A stretch of 60,000 bases of DNA from Symsagittifera roscoffensis (lineage: Eukaryota; Xenacoelomorpha; Acoela; Convolutidae), in NCBI RefSeq assembly GCF_963678635.1, contig NC_087069.1, positions 20,808,660-20,868,659 on the forward strand, read 5' to 3'. The first letter of the stretch is position 1. Every line of letters begins with the position of its first letter. The notes beneath the pieces were generated by a model that made no database searches, was not told where the DNA came from, and worked only from the letters and a program-made list of their open reading frames with translations. Made by a program: the position numbers and the translations under genes. Below are positions 1-10,200 of this stretch, piece after piece.

Positions 1-688
1 CAAAGAATTCTGGAAACACTGGACAAAAATATTATGACAGTGAAATGGGGGAAAAGCGCATTTTTCCAGAAAGAGATAGAATGGCTCGGGTTTAAGATTT
101 CAGAAGCGGGGGTAAGACCACTGGTCAGAAAAGCCGATGCTATAAAAAAAACTACAGATCCCAAAGAATATCTCAGAACTTCGTTGATTCTTCGGCTCAA
201 TTAATCAAAATATTAAAATCGTTCCGAATTGGTCTCTTTTAAGGTCCCCACTAAGACATCTTCTGAACAAAAAGTCAGGGTACCAATGGGACAACAACCA
301 TTCCATTGCATTCAAAAAACCTAAATCCGAAATTGTAAAGATTACTAAGAGTAGTCATTTCGATATCAAAGAAAAAACAAGATTGAAAAGTGACGCTTCA
401 CACAATGGCCTAGAAGCTACTTCTGAACAACTGCAAGGGGGAGAGTAGAAAACAATAGCGTTCGTGTCGAGATTTTTAAACAACCACGAAATCAAAAAAT
501 CATCCAAGGAAATTGGACTGTTAAGCGTTGTTTTGGTATGCGAACACTTCAGAAACTACTTATATGGCTCAGACGTTGAAATTGTTGCAGAACACAAAAC
601 ACTCTTTTCCACACTTTCGACAAACCATAGCAACAAAACAATGCATAGCAGATTACCTCGCTGGGTAAATAGACTGCTAATTTTATGA
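1..688 (+). pseudogene. Decayed Ty3/Gypsy pol: RT thumb, tether and RNase H
   Basis: This is the 3' part of a reverse transcriptase running into RNase H. About 50-165 reads as an RT thumb with the landmarks EIEWLGFKISEAGVRPL. About 240-460 holds the tether region (RHLLNKKSGYQWDN in broken frames, then SDASHNGLEATSEQ). 464-688 is an open 74-codon piece with SRFLNNHEIK, CEHFRNYLYG and EHKTLFSTL, matching the RNase H order Asp-Glu-Asp seen in Gypsy pol, although the last site reads EHK rather than DHK. Frames change at least three times and stops occur, so it is not functional. The element began upstream of the window. Family assignment is firm and the exact clade is not resolved. Confidence 0.85.
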
Positions 689-984
689 ATTTGATAAAAT
701 TTTGTGAATTCGATAAAATATTACGAATTTTGTCAACAGAAGCCGAGACAAAATATAAGCCCATGACCCTTTGGAACAAGTGAGTCCATGACCCTTTGGA
801 ACTCGTTAGGCATAGCGCCCAATTCATAAAATCCGGCTAAAAATCTGTAAGACTACAGTAGGGCTTGATCCGAAAAAGAAATTCTTTTGTAATTAAAATG
901 CGAGGAGTTGTCTAACGGAATACAATTTGATATTCAATTTTCTGATCTGACGTGCCTTAATCTTAGAATTCTTCAATTTTGAAA

Positions 985-1052
985 TCTCTCATCTTCCGGG
1001 TACTGATATGGGTTTTACCGATTTCCTTTCTCGATTACCTTCTGGCAAAGCC
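985..1052 (+). pseudogene. Displaced RNase H tail of the Gypsy pol
   Basis: The reading frame gives GTDMGFTDFLSRLPSGKA, the typical end of Gypsy RNase H, where an Asp-containing DFLSR motif closes the domain. It lies between the two inverted-repeat pairs and so marks continuity of the pol remnant through the insertion. It is only about 22 codons long and ends at a run of 18 cytosines. Confidence 0.7.
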
Positions 1053-1055
1053 TTA

Positions 1056-1073
1056 CCCCCCCCCCCCCCCCCC
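1056..1073 (+). repeat. Mononucleotide run, C18
   Basis: An uninterrupted run of 18 cytosines immediately after the RNase H tail. Two more long G/C runs occur at 11,109-11,129 (G21) and 12,126-12,139 (C14). Exact lengths are prone to sequencing error. Confidence 0.85.
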
Positions 1074-1482
1074 ACTACGATGAATAATTTGTCGTGGCTT
1101 CTGTGACAAAATTCGTAAAAATGTATTGCATTCACAAAATTTTACCGTTGCAAATAAAATATTTTTAGACCGACCGTGGTCGGTCGCTGTAAAATCAGTT
1201 CTAATTACTTTTCTCCCGTCGGGAACGAGTAATTCAAGCAATGTGATTGGTCAAATTTCAACCGATAGCTTTTTGTTTCGTTTAATCTTAGAATTTTTGC
1301 TGCTATTATTTCTTGTATTACCAAGTCGGTCAAAAATTGTAATTATCTACACTTCAGATCAGAAAATTGTATATCAAACAGTATTCCATTAGACAACTCG
1401 CATTTTAGTTACAAAAAAGTCCATTTTCGGATGAAGCCCTACTATATTTCATATAGCTGAATGAAGGCTTATTATCAAAAGG

Positions 1483-2422
1483 TTGAATACAACGGGTACT
1501 TCAACTCCAAACATTTCTGACCCTTTATTAATCGTCCCAGAGGAACATAATATTGCTTTGAAATTTAAAGACAAACTACTTAATATTGACTACTCAATCT
1601 TATTGAAACACTACAAAGCTCCCCAATCATACCAGAAAATCATTGCTCCATGAAGTTACTTCAAATAATGACCAAAGACGACAAAATTTTGTGGAATTTA
1701 ATCACGACACTGAAGATTGGACGCTCACTGGGAAATCATGGTTCATACATGAAAAACTACGAGAAGGACCTACATACGAGAGACGATTTACTTTTCATGG
1801 ACAACAAAATTGTTGTACCAGCCGCGGCCCGAGGGGCATTTAAATCGATGCTGCACGAATCACATCAGGGCCAGTTTGGCATGAATTTCCTGGCCGAATA
1901 CATCTTGTGGCCGCATATTTAAAGAAAAATATATGATCACGGCAAATCTTGCAAACAATGTTCAAAAGTCGGTAAAAACTTTAAGGTGTTTTTGTGATCG
2001 GATCATGTGAGCAAACTAAATGAAATCTCATTCGCTAAAGAAGAGATTAAGTTAGACATCGCAGGCCCGTTGGACGCTTTTTGGGGAGATCGCTTTACCA
2101 AAATCCCATCGGTGAAAGTATTTAACAGCAAGTCTTCAATTTCAGTTATTTTCTTCTTAAACGATTACTGCCATCGCCATAGCTTTCCGAGAAAAATTAG
2201 AGACGACCATGGGTCCTGTTTTTTATCTCACGATTTTAAACTTTTTTGTGAAAATTTTAATATAGTGATGATTTATTATTGTACAACGGGCGATCATAGA
2301 TCAAACAGACTCGTAAAATTAAATCTTCTTGCCATGTCTTACGAATTATCAAAAATTGACTTTCAACTCTTCGGTCGAAAAAATCATTTGGAACCTTCGA
2401 GTTACCAAACAACCGTCCAGTA
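1483..2422 (+). pseudogene. Decayed Ty3/Gypsy integrase
   Basis: 1,650-1,922 is open and contains the HHCC zinc-binding part (MLHESHQGQFGMNFLAEYI), with the cysteine pair following near 1,950 (CKQCSKVGK in another frame). 2,007-2,423 carries the catalytic core: LDIAGPLDAFWG with the first Asp, and IRDDHGSCFLSHDF with the second. The expected third acidic residue is Lys in RSNRLVKLNL, where Gypsy integrases have Glu. The core is also shortened between the first and second Asp. Frameshifts and the lost Glu make it inactive. It continues the same pol remnant that begins at position 1. Confidence 0.85.
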
Positions 2423-3782
2423 GGTGCACCCCATTCGAAAAAAAAATCACTTCAACCTCACTGCTAACAAGAGATGAAAAACCCCGATTTCTTTTAATCG
2501 TTGAGACCAAGGAAAGTCAATCATATCAGACCACCGGGCAAAAAATTGGGAGTAACAGGACGGAGCAGAGGACGGATACGAAGACGCGGTCTTGGATTCC
2601 TCCTCAGATTCGGACATCCCTCTGGCAAAGATCAACACGAACCAAGCGCCACATGGAAGTCGAGCAACCCCGATGCCGATCTCTATTGGGAAAAGACCTG
2701 CTCTAACAAAATTGACCACTGGAAGTAACTTTTTTTTTAGAAAAAACACCAACCGACAAAAACGGATACCGTAGTTTAATCTAGTTAAAGAGGCGATTGT
2801 TGATTCTTCGAACCACACAGTCACTTTAGAAAATGGACATATTTATTGCAAATCCGACCTAGCCATAAAAGGGAAAACACTTCGGGGCCCTTCTAAGATC
2901 CTTGTTTATTACCACCCAATAGGTAACGATTCTTCTTGCTTCCCAAGTTTAGCCGCCAAGAGGAAATTATCCTCGCCTAAGAAGTCAACTAGAGCCATCC
3001 TACAGAAGAATACGAACAGTGCGAATATGACTGGCGAAAACCCGACGCCCATACAGACGACCACAAGCAGGTCGACAGAAGTTATTGTCATTCCGGTTTC
3101 ACCTCAGAAATCGTCAGGCTCAACCTCTTCGTATTCGTCACTAAATCTAAACTCATGGGACGGCTTAGTCGACGAGAATCTCAAGGATGTTTCAAATAAT
3201 AATACTCCATTTAACCAGAATCTTGACAATTTTGTCGATTCAAGTGTTACAGGTGAAGAAGTACCCAGCGGGCCATCAGTCACCACTCTAAACAGCAGTC
3301 TTCCTGGACCATCAACAATCGATTCCGCACTAGAGCTAATAGTGCTGGAGAGCAGACCAGAGGAAACGCCTCCTGTTGCCACCTAGTCAAGACCAACATC
3401 AAGATCACGAAGAAATGTGGGACCACCTCAGTTCTACGATGAGCGCCGATATGTAGATATAGTTGAGAGCGCTGAGACACACGGACACGAACCAAGTCCC
3501 GTATCGTCACCTGCTTTCTTGCGCTGGTCTTTATCGGACTTCCTCACTCCCCTCGCAAAAGCCCCCCATAGACAGTTGTTGGTCGCTGAAACAACGCTCA
3601 CGTGGTCATCAAATTCTACTCCCACGGGGTACGTTCAGAAATCTAATTTGACCCCATCTTCGTGGAAGTCTCTCACCGGGAAATCACCGAACGTAGTCGA
3701 AGAACAAGATTCCGGGAGCAAAATATCGTCGACAATAGACCAGGACGTGCGACAATCCTTGGATGAATTTGACGCTACATAA
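2423..3782 (+). pseudogene. Low-complexity C-terminal or third ORF of the decayed Gypsy element
   Basis: Downstream of integrase, short open pieces follow one another in changing frames: a charged stretch near 2,450-2,700, a Ser/Thr/Pro-rich stretch at 3,027-3,386 (for example ETPPVAT at the end), and 3,417-3,782. The composition resembles disordered tails found after integrase in Gypsy pol or a decayed third ORF. No env, chromodomain or other domain is recognised. Stops and frame changes show decay. The assignment rests on position and composition only. Confidence 0.45.
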
Positions 3783-4560
3783 AAATAAAAACGAACGAAT
3801 CTTAATTAAAACTCTTATTTCCATTTTCCCCATTTTACATTTTTCTTTTCTTAATTCTTCGTCATACTGTTTTAATCATTGTGCACCTTGTGTACATTTT
3901 GTAACTTAAAGATATTTTATCCCTGTGTATATTTAGTGTAGAGTAGGTAGATTCTGTAAAAAAAAAATCAGCCATTTGTGCATATTTGCACATACCAACC
4001 TTAATTGTAGATATCAAATTTTCGTTCTGTTCATTTCAATTTGTTTTGTGCATTATGTAAACTTTGTTTATCTCCACTTTGAAGGGAGAATTGAGTGTAT
4101 TTAGATGTAGTTTAGCTAATTGTGAAATTTTAAATTTTTTATCCGTTGGTGAATTTTGTGAGTTTTAACCATAGGACCTTTAGTTTTGATTAGGTACCTG
4201 CTAAGTATGTTTCATATCGACCATGTTTTATTGATCTTTCAGATTAGGCATCCGTAAATCATTCTGAATCATGTTAGTTTTTTTTCGTTCCTTAGTTAGT
4301 GTACATAATTTTCATATTCTGGGAGTAATATTAGAAATGTTTATTAGTATCAAATGACGGTCATTTGAACTAGTGTTATATCCACAGTTTGTTTGCGCAA
4401 ATTTTGGAATTTTTATTGTAGATTTTTTCGTTATTAGCCTTTTTTTCAGTTCTGCCGAGCAATTGGCCAAGAAAACATGATCGCGCATTCGGCCAAGACA
4501 GCCTACACTATGTGAACAAATTTTTTTGCAAAACAGAAGGATACGATTGAATTGCTCTGA
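3783..4560 (+). other. Non-coding 3' flank of the decayed Gypsy element, possible LTR
   Basis: T-rich sequence without ORFs follows the last coding trace. It could hold the 3' LTR, but no second copy is in the window to define its ends. A short direct repeat of GGCCAAGA occurs twice near 4,464-4,500. Nothing else was recognised. Confidence 0.3.
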
Positions 4561-5138
4561 ATCATTTTGTTCAGAGGATACTCAGTTGACTTAAAAATCT
4601 TTAATCAAGATTTCTTTTAGAGGTATTTTCATAAACGAGTAGTCCATAGTCAAAAACAGGTGCAATGCACGCGGTTTAAAACTTAAAAAAGATATTTTTG
4701 AGAAACTTTTGAGAAATTTCACATCTCCTACAAAGTATATTGTATCTTTGAGTCTAGCTAATTGTTGGCAAAAAGTATCTTCATGATCTTTAAGACTCAC
4801 TTTAATTTCGATCAAAAAATCTCAGATACTTGAAAGTAGCATCGGGCATAAGTTAGGATTCAACCTGAAACTAAAACTTGAAACGCTATTTGTTTGACAA
4901 AGCACGAAATTTTTCACTCAGTGGAATTTATTATAATTTGATTTTGTAACATCAGTCATACAAAAATCAAGCCCTAATTGTTTGATTCCGTCAATTTTTA
5001 GTTTGCCAAATAGTAGTTAAGTAGTTTCAAGGCAGACCTCAGGTTACAGCTTTCTTTCATATGCGTTCATCAGAACTGCAAAATTAGCTCTGGAAAGCAA
5101 ATCTAAAAAAATCAATTATGCGGGTTTACAAACTTGCA

Positions 5139-5188
5139 CAAACAAAGCAAGGGTCTTGCGTGGGCAAACAAAGCAAGGGTTTTGCGTG
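5139..5188 (+). repeat. Tandem duplication, 24-bp unit x2
   Basis: Two nearly identical 24-bp units (5,139-5,162 and 5,165-5,188) share CAAACAAAGCAAGGGT and TTGCGTG and differ at one base. They are separated by two bases. Confidence 0.8.
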
Positions 5189-5254
5189 TTTTGTGAGTCC
5201 GTAATAATTTCTCCTTTTTATTGGTTTTTAGGCTATAAAAACATTGGGTTTTAT

Positions 5255-5315
5255 GAAAATTCCTGACAACTATACTTTTTGTGCCGAAATTCCTGACAAC
5301 TATATTTTTTGTGCC
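5255..5315 (+). repeat. Tandem duplication, about 30-bp unit x2
   Basis: Units at 5,255-5,284 and 5,286-5,315 share ATTCCTGACAACTATA and TTTTTGTGCC. A short open frame runs across them, but it has no other coding support. Confidence 0.8.
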
Positions 5316-7226
5316 GATATCCTTTTTCCAAATAATCGTTTTCATTTGCCGAAGAAATTTCTTTTTTTGGATAGTTTGTTTCTATGGTTGCAAATCAGTA
5401 ACCAATTTGGAACTCTGAACGGCGTTTCGATCCAATTGACCTTCTTGCACTAAAGCGTTTTAGGGAGAAGCGTGCTAAAACGGTTCTTAGTTTGAAATTT
5501 CAACACATTTTGAGTTTTGCAGTGCTAGACATCTGTTCCAATTAAGGAGGGATTTCACTTGTCTGTTTGTCAAGAGGGCAAACTTTATCTTCAATCAGGT
5601 GTTGAGCCATTTATTATATTGTTTCGCCCACTCAATATGGTGAGGAACTTTGTATTCGATTGTTTGAATTTTTTTTTTAATTTTTTCAATTTTTTTCTTT
5701 CTATTTTCCACGCAAAACCAGGACCATAAACAATCATTGCGCTGAGTTGAGTGATATATCATTTTAAAGCCTTTTCAGTCGTGATTCGAAACGACCTAAA
5801 AAAATTTCCCAGTGTCGAGAAAAACCGTTTTGAATTTTTTGGTTATTCGTCCTAATGCGTGCGAATGAAGCAAGCGAGCATACCCGCATCCCGCATCCAG
5901 TTTCAAGCGTGAATAATTGATTGTAAGAAGACTTCAGTACTAGTCATACAAAAATTGAGAAAAAATCTCTCTTTTTAAAATCAAATATAATCAAAATCGA
6001 TTATTTTTATCCGAAATTCTAATTCATTTGTTTTGCAGAAAAAATCCTTTTTATTTGGTTACAATCGTTTATAATCCCCTTTTTTGCCTGTTTTGTTTTC
6101 GACTTTGCACCTGAGTTGCTTATATTTTATGCTTTTCGTAGACGTTGGTTCATGTGAAAAAGGGTAAAAATGTTTTAACAGTTTTTAAATCAAATCAAAT
6201 TTATAACATTTTTCCTCAGTTCTTGGTTATAGTTGTTTCATGATGCAAAATTTAAGTTTTTTTGACCACCAAAACATCATCACACTGCTTTAGCTTCATG
6301 AATTATATAGAAGACTTAGATTTCACCTACCGCGGGAATCTTTCAAGTAAAATGAAGGGATCTCTATGAAACTTTTGTTTCGTGGTACAACTTTGTGTTC
6401 ATATGAATCAAAGAGTGACAAGACATCTGAATATTAGAGATTTATGACAGAAAAAAGGATTATAATCTATTATAATAATTTATAATAGCTTATAAATATT
6501 ATAAGAGATTATAAGAGATTTTCGGAACAAATAAAAATCAATCACGAAAGTTGTTATCATTATAATGGATAATAGATCGTTTAAACATCTAAATTTGGCG
6601 CTTATAACTGATTATATTTTTTCTAAAAGTACAATTATAATTGTAATATGATCGATTATTTTCTCTTTTTACTGAGTGCGGGTATTTAAAAAATATATTA
6701 TTTCAATAACTTAAATGCTTACAATAGCCAATAGCTTAATTAAAACGTCAAAATTGAAGTTTTGTTTTAGTATCGTCAGTTTTTGTTACAATTTTAGCGC
6801 TTTTTTGGAATCAAAAACTTCGAACTTCAAAATATATATATTTTTTTTTTCGTTTTTTTTCAAGTCCTTTCTCTGCAAAATATTATTTTCATTGAGCTTA
6901 TTTTTCTAGGACTCTCAAATATGCCTAATCTCAAGTTTTTTGTTCAGTTGCTTTTATCGCGTCATGACAAAAAAAAACGACGTTCATTTGAAAAAAAAAT
7001 TTTGTTTTGTTTTTTAAGGCTATGGTCGTAACATTATATGCTACTTGCACAGTAAACGGCTATCTTTTTTTTTAGAAACCCGATTTCCGTGTAAATTTGC
7101 TGCTGTTCAATTTTACTGGTCTGTAAAGGTCAAATTATTATTATGTTGTCCAGAGCAGTTTTAGCTAACACAACGACATTATGCTGGCAAATATTACTTT
7201 AACGCTTTGAAATAATAACTAACATT

Positions 7227-10200
7227 ATGACTATGAAGTTTATAGGGCTTGTAATTTTGCTAACAATCAAAGGTGAGTTTTATTATTGTTCTGAAGGATA
7301 AGTTTTAAACTTCAGATCATATAAATCAACTGAACAAACAACCAAACCTTGCCTCTGCCCCTAAGATTTCAAGACTTTCAGATCGTTCTTTTTTTCAAAA
7401 AAAAATCAAATTCAAAAGTAGTTCAATTGTGAGAGCGTTTTCCGGCAATAGCAAAAGCTCAGTATTACTTTGTCATAGTCTATTTTCTACTATACGGTTT
7501 TATAACTGAGCACATATTTGTGCTTTCACGCGTCTGGATTCCACGGATACTTCTTTCGGCGCGTATTCCAGAGACAATGTGTGCGGAAACCAAACCACTA
7601 CCAAAGCACCCGAGCTTGGCATCGTAATGTTTCAATTGCTGTTTTATTTCAGGCACTTCTTTGGTGGGCGGCGCAGGAGACGGAGGGGGTGGAAGTAATG
7701 AAGTGAGGGAGTCTGTGGACTTCCAGATTCCAAACATATTCGAGCCAGTTGGCATAAACTGCAGACAATACAGGTGAATTTTGCATGTATTACATAACTA
7801 ACCCTTAATTGGCTCTTTTTCCTTCCCCCCCACCTGCAAATTTTATATTTGAAGCTACTGTTCACTTTGTCCAATTGTCTTGAAATTTGAAATGCAGACT
7901 TATTAGGCCATAAAAAACATATTTGGTCTTCATAATTAACCTTGTAAAACGATTAGTTAGACCGTAAAATTCATATTTGAGTGAGGTGGGGGAAAAGGAA
8001 AAAGAGCCCCTTACGTACCCGGGTGATCTCCATAAACAGAAAATGCCTATCTTAGAATTCTATACACTAAAACAATTATGATACAGTTCCATGCATCGAA
8101 TCTATGGTAATCATACAATTTTCATGCAATTTCAAAAAATGATTGGAAAAAACTTTAAACTAATTTGTATGAAATAAACATAAGTTTGAAATATACATAA
8201 CCCAACCCGGGTTGAGTTGACAGGAAACATTATCGCTGATTCAGAGTTATATCAGTTTTGTTGAAAAACTCCTGGCCAATTCAGGCATTCCCATTTTTAT
8301 GAATTTTTTAGCGATGGTTCAGGGGTTTTTCATGGCTAATTTTCCTAGCAATAATCATGGATAATTTAGCCATGATAAATCCCTGAGAGCGCTGAAAAAT
8401 TCAAAATTTCGAATTAGATTCAAAGTTTTGTCACGTGTCGTTACCAACTGCTGAAAACAACCTAGAAACGCAGTTTTTATTTCGCGAAAATGTAGAAATG
8501 TGTAAGCTTTGGTGGTTAAAATTAATGAGCAACTAAATTTACCGGAAACGCGGCAATTTTTGGTAAGAGTTTTTACAAAATTTTTTTTTGAAAGTGATGC
8601 ATCCCCTCACAGCTAAAATAAGCTCAAAACAACCTAAAAACAGTTTTTTTTCTCGAAAAAATAGAAATTTGATAGCTTTTGGAACCTGATCTAAACTACA
8701 TTTTATGATTGGATAAATTAGATATTTTACCAATGTAAAGTATTTAATATTAACCAATCATGATCCATCTGACTAACAATCCACTTATTTGTAAGTGCTG
8801 AAATTACTTGTAATTTCAGCACCAGAGAGATTTGAATTTAACTTAGAAATTAGTTGACTCTCCAAGAAGACTTCAGCAACCGCAATAAACCAGTATACCC
8901 TAGATCTATTGAGCCTAGCAGAGACTAGTTAAACAACCTGAGACTAGATAGTATAAGAGTAAGAATAGGATTGGTATTAGACTAAGAAGTTGCACGAATC
9001 TATCCGGCCGAAAATAAGATAGCGTGACGAGCAGACGGTGTACCCTATCCGAAATTACTCTATGAGTTATACACCACTTCGGTCCTAACTCACTTTGGAA
9101 GTTAAAATTGTTGTGAGCGTGACATTTTTTTAGTTGTAGGTGACATTTTTTTAGTTAACCAGCCAGAGGCCTAGCCCAATTAATTAAGGTTAACATGACG
9201 TGGGGACATAAATTACGCAGGCGGGTTGGAGGGGGGAATTTAGAAGTGGGGGATGCATCACTTTTTTGTAAAAAAAAATTTTTTTCTTCATATTTTTCAT
9301 AGTTAACCAGGCAGAGGCCTAGCCCAATTATTTAAGGTTAACTTGACGTGGGGACACAAAATATAACTGAATTTTTCTCTAAATTTTTCATGGCTATTCA
9401 AGAATTTTCCAGGAATGAGATATCCCTGATTCATGGGTCTTCAGGGTTATTGCAGTGAAAATCCATCACTGATTCATGGATGATTTTTGGTTGATTCATA
9501 CCTGAAAATTTAGCGCTAATTCAGCGATGATTTAATCCTGATCATAGACTGAACTATAGATGGTAATCGCTGCGATATCTCTGAATTAGCGATAATTTTT
9601 CCTGTTAACTCAACCCGGGAATATAAAACTAACTTCATAATCTCATCATATCAAATGACGCAATTTCAACATGACTGCGAGATGAAATTAGAGATAGTTT
9701 TTTTCAGTCGTTGGTTTTGTTTGCTTGGGGTGTGGATCACAACGAGACAAGGACCGCGCCAGCCGCAAGATGGCGACGAAGATTTCATGCGCTCCATTGT
9801 ACAAAATAATTACAAAAACATCAACTGGTACTCTTTCAAACAAGAAGATGCAGCGAATAGTTAGTTATTTTTATTTACTAAGCCAGCTCAATTTGGTCGG
9901 GTGAAAAAGATTCTAAGAAACTGTTGATTTCGAGAGTACAATTAATCGGTTTACTTAGCAAAAAAAAAGAAACGATTATATAATCCAAATTAGGCGGTGT
10001 TTTACGAAATTGCTTCAACCATAAATTGACCATTTTCATCGTAATTAGAATATAGTTTACTTTCAATGTCTCAAACAAGAACACACACGAAGTTCGTATT
10101 GGTATTTTTATAACTGTCTCTTATGTTATATGTGGACACTTATAAACTGTTTGGACCGAGAGAGCCCCAATGTGACGATGGATAGTCTACATATTTTCAA

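Larger units (their letters stand above)
700..1445. repeat. Inverted-repeat insertions inside the decayed pol
   Basis: Two pairs of inverted segments interrupt the pol remnant. About 700-765 is the reverse complement of about 1,085-1,145 (shared words such as ACGAATTTTGTCA and ACAGAAGCC). About 848-945 is the reverse complement of about 1,345-1,445 (shared words AGTAGGGCTT, AAAATGCGAG and CAATTTTCTGATCTG). The order is a, b, a', b', so this is not a single simple palindrome; two overlapping insertions or a local rearrangement are likely. An 8-bp hairpin, GACCGACC-GT-GGTCGGTC, sits near 1,169-1,186. The element type is not recognised. Confidence 0.55.
4561..7226. other. AT-rich intergenic DNA without a recognised gene
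   Basis: Mostly A/T-rich sequence with no convincing coding region. It contains two short tandem duplications (listed separately) and a cluster near 6,420-6,690 of short palindromic words such as ATTATAAT and TTATAATAG. The last few hundred bases presumably include the promoter of the gene starting at 7,227; I see no clear TATA box or initiator. Confidence 0.5.

Noticed and set aside
7518-7653. Extra coding exon just upstream of exon 2
   Set aside because: It is open, but using it needs an unsupported acceptor, and direct joining of exon 1 to exon 2 keeps the frame.
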